Shown here piece by piece: positions 9,712 to 20,127 of a DNA stretch of 64,000 bases. The notes below the pieces were generated by a model that ran no database searches, was not told the DNA's origin, and saw nothing but the letters and a program-made list of their open reading frames with translations. Made by a program: the position numbers and the translations under genes. The first letter of the stretch is position 1; every line of letters starts with the position of its first letter. The DNA is taken from NCBI GenBank assembly GCA_028751875.1, contig CM054140.1:8765671-8829670 (forward strand). The letters run 5' to 3'. Source of the stretch: Rapana venosa. Lineage: Eukaryota; Mollusca; Gastropoda; Neogastropoda; Muricidae.

Positions 9712-12700
9712 GTATGGTATGGGTACGTGTTGTCAAATCTCTGTGTGTGTGTTGTGTTGTGTTGTGCGTATGGTGTGGTGTGGTGAGGTGTGCGTTTTGT
9801 GTGTGTGTGTGTGTGTGTGTGTGTTGTGTGTGTGTGTGTGTGTGTTGTGGTGTGTGTTGTGTTGTGTGTGTGTTATTAAATTTTTTATTGAAGGATTGAG
9901 GTGGGGGATTTTTTGTTTGTTTGTTTGTTTTTCTATTGAAGGGAGACTGTATGTATAGCTAAAGCATTCAAAGTATTTGTTAGTGTGGGGGGGGGGGGGA
10001 TAGCTTAGTGGTTGGAGCCTGAAGCTAAGGTTACACAGCATTGAATGTGGCTGCTTCTTAGATTGGTGACCAATTCATTATTGTGCGCCTCGGCTTCAGT
10101 ACAGTCCCCCAGTTCACCCAGCTGTTAATGGGTATCAGCTCTGTAGGAACAGGGAAGATAAAGCAGTGAGGGAAAGGAGATGGGCACCATCTTCTGGCCT
10201 CTGGAGAAGCTGAGGTCTGGAACACCTGTCTTTACTGTATTTGTTAGTGTGATGTTATTATACCATGTTTTCTTTTACGTATCTTTCGAATGTATTTCTT
10301 TCGTTCTTCTCATTTGTCCATCTCTTGATATGTTTCCTTTCTTTCACTCAGGGGACATTTTCTCTGCCTGACAATCACAGAGAAGTAGATTCTATGCAGC
10401 ACTACCTTGCTAGTGGTTTTCCTGTCAGCATGTATAATGAGTTGCCTAGCACCAGAGGTCAGTGTTTAACCGTTATCATGTTATCACTTTGCAATTTAAA
10501 AAATCAGTGCAATAAAAAAAAGAAAGCAAGTTATCGCAAATTGACATGCTAGACTCCAGGAAGTGACAAAATGAGAAATTGATGAAATTTGCATCCAAAT
10601 AAGTTGACCAAAATGAAGGGGTGGGTGTTTTTTAAATACATTCTTAAAGCAAAAGGAAACAGACTCTGCCTTGATACTTCAGTACAAGGTAGAAAAAAAA
10701 GCTTACAGTTTTGTAATCAATCAGAATCCCCGAATGAAGAACCTGACCCAGAACCTGCCTAAGATGGCTCCCAGCAGAAAAGTGGGCCTGGCGCTTAGTG
10801 GCTCATCTGGTTGTGGAGCGCCACATGATATGATATGATACGTTATGTAATTATACACATATCATGGGAGTGATTTATCCCTGCACAGAACTTGGCCAGA
10901 GACCACTCTGTCTGTAGTTGCCAGCGGGAGTTTTCTTTATCTGGGCCAAGCGCATCTTGCACATGAGACCTTGGTTGTTGTTTTTTTATATCTGAAACAC
11001 TAGCACCCAGACTTCCACTGCATTTTTCTTTCTTTTTTAACATTTTTTAAATTCAGTTTTATAGTAATTTCATTAGCATAGCATTATTACATAGCGATAC
11101 TTTTCAAACCAGGAACAGAGGTTAGAACAAGTGATGTTCAGGGGTTAGTGCACAAGTTAAATCCTATTCGGATTTTCAGAAGAGTAGGCCACTGTGTGCC
11201 GGTGGGAACAGATGACAAAATTTACAAAACCGCATACACACTGGGACTGGATGTAAAAAAGCACATGAGAGCTTATTCCAGTATCCTCGATATAAAATAA
11301 ATAAATGAATGAATGAATGAAGAAAGAAAGAAAGAAAAATAGGATTTACAGACCAACAATCACAGAACAACTTGCGCACACATCAAATCTGCTCTGCCTT
11401 TTGGAAGTGAAGTGCCAGTAGGAATGGACGACTTTTTTTTGGTAATTTGCATGTACAGTGAAGCTGTGTCTCTAGCCAGCATCCCAAAGATGAAATGTGG
11501 CTACCTTAATGGTGGCCAAAACCGGTCACATAATTATGCAAGGTTTCAGCATTGGTAAACCTCAGAGCTCTAGCCAAGGAACAACAACAACAACAACAAC
11601 AGCTACAACAACAACAAAACCCTATCTGTCGGACATTATGCTTAACTGGGCAGACAAAGACCTGAAAGCCACCTCAGAAAGAACATTTACAATAATACAA
11701 AAATTGGAACATTAACATTAAAAGCATACAAGAACTGATCCATGGAGCAAGTCCAAAAACAGTTGAGTACGTAACACCTGGCCTGCAACCAAAGTATCGC
11801 CTTTACACTGTTAATGGGAAGTGAAATACAAAACTTTACCATAGGTGTTCATGAGAGAGAGAGAGGGAGAGAGAGAGAGTATGCTTGAAACACTAAAAAA
11901 ACCACCCTCCTGTTTACACTTGACAATTTTTTTAAAAAGATCATCTTTGTTCTAACATTAGACATATGTGCATTAGTCATTTGTCAGTTACCCAATATCT
12001 CCCCCCCCTCAACAATATCTATAGAGGCCCTGTCAGGGGGGTTGTCATCATGGAGACAAAGGAAAAAAGTGTCACCCACAAAAAATCGCCAGCTATCCGC
12101 AACACCAAAAAGCAACACATATCAAACTAACCATTCACCCCAAAACAAAATTAATACAAGAACAGCCAATACCCGCATGAAACAGGCACGCTTTCTCTCT
12201 AGCGCTAAATAGAATTGACCAGCAGAGGAAAATGAATGATGACACATTTTAGTACCAGCTACTGCATTCCACCTGGCCTTAAAGATTAGGTTGTGTTGGA
12301 ACTGGTAACCATTCCGCTTGATTCAGGCGCTCCCTTCACACCCCAGCCTTGACACAACTCAAGTGATGCCATCTGATTTCCCCCCCCCCCCCCTTCCTCA
12401 GCAAAACTGTGAGAGGTCTATTTATCTACTCTTATTTTGAGAATAGTGGAATAAGCGTTCATGTGCGTTTTTTTCTTTCCAGTCCCCGTGTGTATGCAGT
12501 TTTGTAAATTTTGTCATCCATTCCCACCAGCACACAATGGCCTACTCTTCTGAAGAGTGGAATGGGTTTTAACGTGTGCACAAAAAGAGTTCTGCATGCG
12601 TTCGCACGCGGGACCTCAGTTTACAGTGTCGTCTGAAGGACGTTTGGGGGAAGTGGAGTCGGCTCTTATGTCAACTCCAGAGGAAAAATCCTCTTGAATG

Positions 12701-15700
12701 AGAGGTTGACCCACAGTGAGACTTTGTAGGCTTATAATTATATATCTGCTTGCCCGCCATTAAGGCAGCCGCACTCCGACTGAGGGGACGATGTAGAAAC
12801 ACAACACTGGCGTGCATGCATTGTTAAGTTAAGCCCCAAAGTTACAACCTGTCTCTGCAAGAAGGCAATGGTCTGTTCTTCCAAAAAGGTGGCACTGGTT
12901 TTACCATGTGCACCAGAGGTTCAGGGAGCATCAGTACAATGGACCTCCGTTAGTGGTTTCACCTGAAGGACTTCCAGGGGAGTGCAGTTGGGTATTGGTG
13001 TTGGCCCCAGGGGGAAAATCTCCAATGGGTGTTTCGGTGGTTGCTTGAATCGATGCTGTCAGATCGCGAGCTCAGTGCTGTAACCACCAGGCTAGGGAGG
13101 GGGGGGGGGGGGGGGGGGCTTATGTAATAAGATAATAGGGGGAAGGGGGGGCGACACTTGAGTCACAATATAACCTGTATAAAACATCACTTAAAAAGGT
13201 GTAATGGCATGAACAGTGATGAAAATAATGGAAAACTTTCTTTTTTAGATTAAAGCTTGCTAGATAAAACAAATTTTTGCATATTGCACACCCTCACATT
13301 GTTAACGTCTTTAGCTGATTTACCTAAGGTGATGATGTGTGTGCTAGCATATGAATGAACTGTGTGTCGGGGGTGGGGGGGGGGTGAGGTTGGTGTGTGT
13401 GTGCATGTGCCCGGGTGCTTGCACTTATGTGTGAGTGCATGCCTGTGTGTATGTTATATGTGTGTGGGGAGTATGCCTTTTTTATGGTCACATGTAGTGT
13501 AAGCTTGGGAACTTCCATTAGTAAACATGCACATGTGGTGTGGTTTCATCCTGTTTTCGTTCTCTTTTTTTTTCCTTCTCAAGTACAGGTGAGTACAACT
13601 GAATCCTGGCCCCTGGACTTGAGGTGGCTGAAATATAAAGCATCAGATAGAAATCTCAAAGAGTAAACAGTATTGCAAAAAGGGCATGCAGGCTGCAGTA
13701 TAGCCACTTTGTTGTTGTGCTTGTTGTTTCTGTTCCTCATCATCAGAGCTCCCAGGTTCACCAATGGTGAGTTTTGGCGTATGTGACCGGTGTTTTTTTG
13801 CCCACCATGAAGGGTAGCCACATTGCAACTTCAGGGATGTATGCTGGCTATGTTCATGCTTCCATAACCCACTGAACACTATTATGATGAGTTATGGGAT
13901 CTTTAACGTGCATATTTGATGTTCTGCATATGTATATACATGAAAAGAATTAAGGCACTGGCAGGCCTGCACTTGAAGTTGATCTGGGAGATTGTTTTTT
14001 TAAAAAAAATCCCCACCCTTTGTTCACAGGACGCCACCGAAATTCGAACCCACGACTTTATGGACCCATGGAATTGAAATCAAACAGTTTTAACCACTCG
14101 TCTATAGTGTCAGTCTGGCAAAGGTTTGAATAACAACAAAATAATCAAGCCTGACGTGAAGCTGTAAGCACTGAGCAAAAACACAGGAAGGCGTGATACA
14201 TGTCACCATCATCGCTCGCGATTTAGTGGGGTAGCTGCCAGAAGCATGAAATACAACATGATGCAAAGCTGAATGAGGAAGAATAAAGAAAAAAATAGAG
14301 AGAGAAATTGCCATACAAAACTAAAATTGCATGTTTGGTCCAAAAACACTGTAAAGGGATCGAGGTCAATACATCAAAGATGGATCTTTTTCGTTTTCTT
14401 CTGTACCTCAGCTAGAGCTCCGAGGTTCACCAAAAATGGTGAGATTTTTGCATATGCGACCATATTAAATTTTGCTGACCGTTAATTTTTAAGGTATCTG
14501 CATTCCAACTTCAAGGATGTTGTCTAAACACAACACCCGTGTGAAGGTGTGTTTTTTTTTTTTTAACCCCAAGTTTTTGTCATCCATTCCTATCCGCATG
14601 AAGAATGACCTCCTCTTCCAAAATGCAGAGCATGTTCTAACATGTTGCAAAATGTACATGTATAGTCATATGAAGGACTTTTGGGGGAGCGGAGTAAGTA
14701 CTGATATTAACTCCAGGGGGGAAACCTTGAACGGGCGTCTCGGTGGTGGCTCGAATCTGGGTTTGTTCCCAGGCTGTCAAATCACAAGGGCAACTCTCTA
14801 ACCACTAGGGTACCCCTTCCCCCCCCACACACACACACATACACACCCCTCCCCAAAGATAGGTCTAAACAGATGTCAAGTGAAAATCATGAAGCAGCAG
14901 CTGGTGATATCAAGTGACAAAGGTGTTTTGCAGAGCAAGAAGAAAAAAAACACCTGTCATCAAGCATTTAAGTGCAATATCGTGTTTGTGGTTTTGTTTT
15001 TCTTGAATGTGTGTGTGGGAGAGAAAGGTGTGTGTGTGTGTGTGTGTGTGTGTGCACGGATGCACGCATGAGAGTAGAAATATAATTATGACCGTTGGTC
15101 GAATTTCACAGTTCAGTCTTTCATTGCCACCCCTTCCCCCAAAATGCTTTTAGGTCTGGAGGAATGTGGTAGTTGGGGTTGACTCAAGATAAAACTCATG
15201 GCCATAGTGATAACCATGATCATCATCATCATCACCACCACCACCACCACCACCATCACCACCACCACCACCACCCCGACCATGATCATACTAAATCATA
15301 ATCGTTACACTCGCAGTAACCAGACAAGAAACAGTACCACTAACACTGAACAATAACAACAGTAATAATAACAATATTGCCAGCTGGAGACTATATGCCC
15401 AAGGGGCCCACCTAACCATAATGAAAAGACAACCAACCGAAATCGGCCACCAAAAAACCCCTAAGTCTCCACAAATCTTCCAGGAAACTTTGACTTTTGC
15501 ACGGTGATATCCTGTGACTGTGTCAATAAACATTGTTGTATGACACGCACACAAAGGCCAACCAGGCCTTTTCTTTTTTGCGGTCTATGGATCAAACCTG
15601 TGCCTGCGTGGCGTAGGCTGAAGCCGAGTGGTTAGACCGTTCAACTTCAAGCCCATAGGTCCATGAAGTGGTGGGTCCGAATCTCGGCGATGACTGGTGA

Positions 15701-18700
15701 AGTAAGAGTGGGGATTTGTACGATCTCTCAGGCCAACGTCATGTGCAGACCTGCTAGTGCCTCAATTCCCTTCTTCGTGTATAAGCAGAAGATAATTTAA
15801 GATCCAGTGATTCATGTCAGCACTCGGTCAGTTACGGAAACACGAACATACCCAGCACACGTCCCCGAAGTCGGAATACGACTACCTTCATCGTGGGCAA
15901 AAATGGTCGCATACACAAAATTTCGCCATTGGTGAAACTCGGAGCTCTAGCCGAGGGTTTTTTTGGGGGGGGGGGGGGGGGAGAAGAAAAAACATGTGGC
16001 CCCACCAACTAAGGAAACACTGGCCAAACATACTGCAGGCCTACACTGACAAAAGCGGAGAAAGTTTGGGTCTGCTGTGGTCGATTGTCCCGAGTGTAAG
16101 TAGGCCGTGTCCTCTGAAGGTGGGGCAATGAAAGCCCGGCCCTGCCCCATGCTCTGTTTCTTGTTCATTCCTCGGCTGCAGCTGCAAGGTTTACCCATGG
16201 TGAGATTTGTATAGCAACCGTGGCCCACCAGCAAGGATGCCCCATTCCGGTATGCAGGGTATGTTCGTGTTTCCCTACCTCACCCAGTGCTGACATGAAT
16301 CAGGCTACAGGGTCTTTACCGTTAACGTACAGACCATCCATGCATGCATTGCGCCGGCACGTATGTGCACACCCTGCCACATCAACCCGCAAAACTTTCT
16401 TTCAGGCAGCATGATGGTGGCGCTGGCAGACCACGTGACCGAGCTCAGCCAATGGCAGGAAGGCAAAGGGCTCATCCTGCGCGGGGCTGACGACACCTTC
16501 TGTTCGGGCGGTGACCTCAAAACCGTGGCTGCGTTGACCAGCTCGGCGGGAGGAGCAGAAATGTCGCGGCTGATGCAGGACACCCTGACACGCCTGAGGT
16601 CTCTCCCGCTGCTGTCCTTGGCCTTGGTGCAGGGCGTGGCTGTGGGAGGGGGCGCCGAGCTGGCCGTGGCCTGCGATGTCCGCGCCATCACCCAGAACGC
16701 CAGAGTGGGGTTCGTCAATGTGAGTGCTGCTCAGTGTGAGTGCTGCTCAGTGTGAGTGCTGCTCAGTGTGAGTGCTGCACAGTGTGAGTGCTGCTCAGGG
16801 TTCGTCAATGTGAGTGCTGCCCAGTGTGAGTGCTGCCCAGTGTGAGTGTGGGTCAGTGTGAGTGCTCCTCAGTGTGGGTCAATGTGAGAGCTGCTCTGTG
16901 TGGGTCAGTGTGAGTGCTGCTCAGTGCGGGTGCTGCTCAGTGTGGGTCAATGTGAGTGCTGCCCAGTGTGGGTCAGTGTGAGTGCTGCCCAGTGTGGGTC
17001 AGTGTGAGTGCTGCCCAGTGTGGGTCAATGTGAGTGCTGCTCAGTGTGGGTCAATGTGAGTGCTGCTCGGTGGGTCAGTGTGAGTGCTGCTCAGTGTGGG
17101 TCAGTGTGAGTGCTGCCCAGTGTGGGTCAATGTGAGTGCTGCCCAGTGTGGGTCAGTGTGAGTGCTGCCCAGTGTGGGTCAGTGTGAGTGCTGCCCAGTG
17201 TGGGTCAGTGTGAGTGCTGCCCAGTGTGGGTCAGTGTGAGTGCTGCTCAGGGTGGGTCGATGTGAGTGCTGCTCAGGGTGGGTCAGTGTGAGTGCTGCTC
17301 AGTGTGGGTCAGTGTGAGTGCTGCTCAGTGTGGGTCAGTGTGAGTGCTGCTCAGTGTGGGTCGGTGTGAGTGCTGCTCAGTGTGGGTCGGTGTGAGTGCT
17401 GCTCAGTGTGAGTGCTGCTCAGTGTGAGTGCTGCTCAGTGTGGGTCAGATGGTGCGGTGTTGGGGTGGTGTTGGGTGGATTATGTGGAATGTGGAGTGGT
17501 GGATTATGTGAGTGATGTATAGGTGGTGTGTGTGGCTGATTATGTGGATGGTGGTGTGTGAGTTGTGGGTGTGTGTGGTGTGTAGTGGATCTATGGTGGG
17601 GTGGGTGGGATGGATTATGTGGGGAGGTGGAATTATGATGGGTGTGGTGTAGTGTGGTGTGATTGTATGGGTGGTGTGTGGAATTATAGGAATTGGTGGT
17701 GGGTGGGTGGAAGTATGGGAGTTTGTGGTGGGTGGGTTTGGTATTGTGGGTGGTGTGGTGGAATTATAGGTGTGGGTATGGGGAAATATGTGGAATTGGT
17801 TGTGGTGGAATTATGGTGGAGTTGTGGTGGTGGGGATTGATTGGGGGATGGAATTTGTGGTGATGTGGGTGGGTTATGTGGGTGGTGTGGATGTGGTTTT
17901 GTGTGGTGGCTGGATTATGTGGGTTGGTGTGTGGTGTGGTGGAGTTTGTGGTGTTTGTGTGGTTTGGTGGAATTATGTGGATGGTGTGTGGTGTGGTGGA
18001 GTTATGTGGTTTTTGTGGTTTGGTGGAATTATGTGGATGTGGTGTGGTGGAGTTATGTGGTTTTGTGTGGTGTGCTGGAATTATGTGGATGGTGTGTGGT
18101 GTGGTGGAGTTATGTGGTTTTGTGTGGTTTGGTGGAATTATGTGGATGGTGTGTGGTGTGGTGGAGTTATGTGGTTTTGTGTGGTGTGCTGGAATTATGT
18201 GGGTGGTGTGTGGTGTGGTGGAGTTATGTGGTTTTGGTGTGTGGTGTGTGGTGGAATTATGTGGATGGTGTGTGGTGTGGTGGAGTTGTGTGGTTTTGGT
18301 GTGTGGCGGAATTATGTAGGTATGGGGAGGCATGGTGTGGTGCATTTCAGTGTGTGTGCTGTGTGTGTGTGTGTCTGTGCACGTGCGTGCTTTGGCGCAG
18401 GTGAAGATGGGCCTGACCACAGGCTTTGGCGGAGGCACCCACCTGACGCAGCTGCTGGGACGCGCCAAAGCGCTGCGACTTCTGGGCTCGGGCAAAGTGC
18501 TGACGGCCCAGGAGGCCCTGGAGGTGGGCCTGGCCGATCACCTGCTGCCTGAAGACCCCTCCCCACTGCGGGCGGCGCGGGCCCTGCTGGCGGAGAGCTA
18601 CTGCGCGGGGCCCGTGCCCATGGCGCGGGGCGTGAAGGCGGTGGTGAGCGGCGTGGCCGGCGGCAGTGACAGTGACAGCTCCAGCAGCCAGGCCTTGGAG

Positions 18701-18781
18701 CGGGAGAGGGAGGTCTTCACCCGCTTCTGGTTCCGCCAGGCCCACCGCGCTGCCTTGAGCAAGAACGCGAAGCATTCCTGA
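9573..18781 (+). CDS. ECHDC1: ECHDC1, ethylmalonyl-CoA decarboxylase (3 coding exons)
   Basis: Join 9573-9711, 16406-16719, 18401-18781: 834 nt, 277 residues plus TGA. Known role of the family: cytosolic crotonase-fold enzyme that decarboxylates ethylmalonyl-CoA and methylmalonyl-CoA made as side products of acetyl-CoA carboxylase (metabolite repair). Seen here: 'GIAVLTLSNPGRKNAISG' (about 30-47), 'TFCSGGDLK' (77-85) and 'ALVQGVAVGGGAEL' (119-132), which match the CoA/oxyanion-hole loops of vertebrate ECHDC1, then 'FVNVKMGLTTGFGGGT' and a C-terminal helical region. Exon 1 ends with one base of Gly47, completed by exon 2; the second junction is phase 0. Vertebrate proteins are about 300 residues with a longer N-terminus, so the start is the least certain part. 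The gene converges with the receptor gene on the minus strand. Confidence 0.93.
9738..9880 (+). repeat. GT-rich microsatellite after ECHDC1 exon donor
   Basis: Imperfect (GT)n with GTT interruptions begins about 25 bp inside the intron. Cys/Val-rich frames across it are artefacts. Confidence 0.93.
9997..10225 (+). mobile_element. R1 SINE, 3'-truncated and diverged
   Basis: Head 'gatagcttagtggttggagc', a diverged 5S-like part ('agattggtgacc' near 10055), then R1 body words 'ttcagtacagtcccccagtt' and 'agcagtgagggaaaggagat'. The tail is missing. Confidence 0.8.
10226..11160. other. ECHDC1 intron, nothing recognised
   Basis: Unique-looking intron sequence. An acceptor/donor-flanked segment at about 10352-10458 was considered as an exon and rejected, because the flanking ECHDC1 exons join perfectly without it. 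Confidence 0.6.
11165..11340 (+). mobile_element. R2 SINE, 3' part
   Basis: R2 words 'gaagagtaggccactgtgtg', 'acaaaaccgcatacacac' and 'aagcacatgagagcttattc', then 'ctcgatataaaataaataaa' and AATG/AAAG tail repeats. Confidence 0.85.
11490..11625 (+). mobile_element. R3 SINE, 3' end with (AAC)n tail
   Basis: R3 terminal words 'atgtggctaccttaatggtg', 'cattggtaaacctcagagct' and 'ctagccaagga', followed by an ACAACAACA tail typical of retroposed 3' ends. Confidence 0.85.
11630..12425. other. ECHDC1 intron, nothing recognised
   Basis: No gene or family repeat seen apart from a short GA run near 11852-11879 and C runs near 12001 and 12380. Confidence 0.5.
12428..12732 (-). mobile_element. R2 SINE, minus strand
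   Basis: Contains 'gtggaataagcgttcatgtg', 'cagcacacaatggcctactc', 'acctcagtttacagtgtcgt' and 'aggttgacccacag' at the worn B-box. All are in the order expected for a minus-strand R2. Confidence 0.85.
12752..13120 (-). mobile_element. R2-R3 chimeric SINE, minus strand
   Basis: R3 tail words ('cgccattaaggcagccgcac') adjoin an R2 head ('gtgctgtaaccaccaggcta' is the A-box complement). This is the same chimera type as at 8595 and 14398. A G run (13097-13118) marks the head end. Confidence 0.7.
13741..14112 (-). mobile_element. R3 SINE, full length, minus strand
   Basis: From the R3 3' end ('gagctcccaggttcaccaat') through 'cactggcaggcctgcacttg' to the tRNA part: B-box complement 'aattcgaacccacga' near 14041 and A-box complement 'ttttaaccactcgtctatag'. 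Confidence 0.85.
14398..14822 (-). mobile_element. R2-R3 chimeric SINE, minus strand, complete
   Basis: R3 3' half at the left ('ctagagctccgaggttcacc', 'gcatatgcgacc') and R2 body plus head at the right ('ttaactccagggggg', 'tctctaaccactagggtacc'). This is the clearest example of the modular R2-head/R3-tail arrangement. Confidence 0.8.
14823..15600. other. ECHDC1 intron with CA, GT and ATC/ACC microsatellites
   Basis: (CA)n near 14827-14848, (GT)n near 15030-15053, (ATC)n(ACC)n near 15211-15275. No gene was recognised. Confidence 0.7.
15603..15960 (+). mobile_element. R3 SINE, full length
   Basis: Head 'gaagccgagtggttagaccg', B-box 'gggtccgaatctcgg' near 15674, body 'caggccaacgtcatgtgcag', and end 'ggagctctagccgaggg' at 15941-15957. 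A T/G homopolymer follows. Confidence 0.87.
16175..16400 (-). mobile_element. R3 SINE fragment abutting ECHDC1 exon
   Basis: Minus-strand R3 words: 'ctgcagctgcaaggtttacc', 'ccatggtgagatttgtatag', 'gggtctttaccgttaacgta'. The fragment reaches to within a few bases of the polypyrimidine tract of the exon at 16406, so it may supply part of that intron end. Confidence 0.7.
16406..16719 (+). CDS. ECHDC1: ECHDC1 second coding exon
   Basis: Acceptor 'aactttctttcag' ends at 16405 and donor 'gtgagt' starts at 16720. It encodes the catalytic core: 'GSMMVALADHVTELSQW', 'TFCSGGDLK' and 'VQGVAVGGGAEL'. It is GC-rich (many C/G third positions) in contrast with the intron. The donor is the first unit of a minisatellite. 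Confidence 0.95.
16720..17450 (+). repeat. Minisatellite of about 27 bp anchored on the ECHDC1 donor
   Basis: About 27 units related to 'agtgctgctcagtgtgggtc' plus 'agtgtg'. The array begins at the splice site itself. Units contain 'tgtgagtgctg', so donor-like sequence recurs throughout. A 23-nt stretch covering the exon end and donor (16708-16730) is repeated exactly at 16798-16820. Confidence 0.95.
17451..18350 (+). repeat. GT-rich minisatellite of about 57 bp
   Basis: Irregular GT-rich DNA sharpens into about seven 57-bp units between about 17930 and 18320, built on 'gtggtggagttatgtgg' and 'tggaattatgtggatggtg'. 57 is a multiple of 3, which is why long Trp/Cys/Gly-rich frames appear on this strand. 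It fills the second half of the last ECHDC1 intron. Confidence 0.93.
18401..18781 (+). CDS. ECHDC1: ECHDC1 last coding exon
   Basis: Acceptor 'gctttggcgcag' ends at 18400; stop TGA is at 18779-18781. It encodes 126 residues: 'VKMGLTTGFGGGTHL', then the 'LGRAKALRLLGSGKVL' helix, 'ALEVGLADHLLP' and the C-terminal helices. Codon use is very GC-rich. GT microsatellite precedes the acceptor by about 20 bp. Confidence 0.94.
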   Translation: MKMGLTTGFGGGTHLTQLLGRAKALRLLGSGKVLTAQEALEVGLADHLLPEDPSPLRAARALLAESYCAGPVPMARGVKAVVSGVAGGSDSDSSSSQALEREREVFTRFWFRQAHRAALSKNAKHS

Positions 18782-18819
18782 GAGTCGACGACGACTGCGT
18801 GGCGTCGCCGTGATCTTTT

Positions 18820-19380
18820 GACCTGGGGGAGGGAGGATGGGGGGAGGGGGTGGGGTGGGAGGGAGGGTGAGAGTGGGGTCAGTTTTGTGGGGGAGGGAGG
18901 GTGGGGGGGTGGGGGCGAGAGTGGGGTCAGTTTTGTGGGGGAGGGGGGGGGGGGTGAGGGGCGAGAGTGGGGTCAGTTTTGTGGGGGAGGGGGGGGGGGG
19001 GTGAGGGGCGAGAGTGGGGTCAGTTTTGTGGGGGAGGGGGGGTGGGTGAGGGGCGAGAGTGGGGTCAGTTTTGTGGGGGAGGGGGGGGGGGGTGAGAGGC
19101 GAGAGTGGGGTCAGTTTTGTGGGGGAGGGAGGGGGGGTGGGGGGGCGAGAGTGGGGTCAGTTTTGTGGGGGAGGGAGGGGGGGTGGGGGGGCGAGAGTGG
19201 GGTCAGTTTTGTGGGGGAGGGAGGGGGGTGGGGGGCGAGAGTGGGGTCAGTTTTGTGGGGGAGGGAGGGGGGGTGGGGGGCGAGAGTGGGGTCAGTTTTG
19301 GGGGGGGGGGGGGGGGGGGTGCGAGAGTGGGGTCAGTTTTGTGGTGGTGGTGGTGGGGGGGGGAGGGGGGGGGCGGGGTG
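18820..19380 (+). repeat. G-rich minisatellite in the presumed ECHDC1 3' UTR
   Basis: About ten units of 45-50 bp: G-rich block 'gggggagggaggg...' followed by the constant 'gagagtggggtcagttttgt'. It starts about 40 bp after the stop codon. Each unit has several G tracts on the sense strand, so G-quadruplex folding in RNA is possible. Gly/Val-rich frames are artefacts. Confidence 0.95.
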
Positions 19381-19815
19381 TTAGAAAACGTATTTGGAGG
19401 ATGGTTGAATCTTTGAGAGTGATTACGATTCGTCGTATTTGATAATTTATTGCAGTTTATGAGATGTTTTCTTTTTCTCTGTGTGTGTGTGTGTGTGTGT
19501 GTGAACACATACTAGACTATGGTATGATACCTAAGAGTGTTTCAATCTGACAAATAGTATTTTTGATATTATGTGGACACCTAATGTTCTTAACTTCATT
19601 CTGCCATGTTGTCTACTCATGTGAGTGGGTGGGTGGGGGGGGGGGGGGGGGTTAAATACTGTGTGTTACTTGAAAAGGTTTGGGGTGGGGGGGGGGTGTT
19701 TCTTTTTTGTTTGTTTTTCATCTTTTATGCAGCGTTTTTTTGATCATGCGGAAATAGGATGTTAAGCGGAATTAATGTCCTCAGCACAGCCTGGTCTTAA
19801 AGGTTTTAGAAGCTG
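19381..19815. other. Downstream of ECHDC1, simple repeats only
   Basis: (GT)n at about 19481-19502 and G runs near 19632-19651 and 19686-19697. No polyadenylation signal was identified with confidence. Confidence 0.5.
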
Positions 19816-19824
19816 TATGGTTGA

Positions 19825-20118
19825 TGGGGACAGGGTAGCTCAGTGGTCAAAGCACTCACTTTCCTCAAGCTAAGCTTAAGCAGCATTGAGCCTGGTTACC
19901 AAGTGGATCAGTGACCGTTTGCGAATCTTGACTTGTGTACAGTCCCCTAGTTCACCCAGCTGTAAATGGGTACCTGCCCTCTTTAGGGTCAGGGAAGGCA
20001 AAGCAGCGAGGGAGAGGAGGTGGGCGCCGCCCTCAATATGCTGGCCCCTAGAGAAGTTGAGGTTTTTGACATATCGCTCCCCAACGACTGCAGAGGTTAT
20101 GGGAACACCTTTATCTTT
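19825..20118 (+). mobile_element. R1 SINE, full length
   Basis: Head 'ggtagctcagtggtcaaagc', 5S-like part ('cttaagcagcattgagcctg'), R1 body and T-rich tail. The 9-bp target-site duplication 'tatggttga' lies at 19816-19824 and 20119-20127. Confidence 0.92.
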
Positions 20119-20127
20119 TATGGTTGA

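Noticed and set aside
9183..9899. Long open frame with poly-Ala, poly-Pro and poly-Thr
   Set aside because: It is a read-through of trinucleotide repeats; only the 9538-9711 part is real exon.
10352..10458. Segment with acceptor ('ctttcactcag') and donor ('gaggtcagtg') as an extra ECHDC1 exon
   Set aside because: Exons 9538-9711 and 16406-16719 join to give the exact family sequence 'NAISGSMMVAL'; inserting this segment breaks it.
17601..18552. Several long Trp/Cys/Gly-rich frames and their His/Thr-rich antisense
   Set aside because: They are 57-bp minisatellite read-through; the 19-codon period explains the openness.
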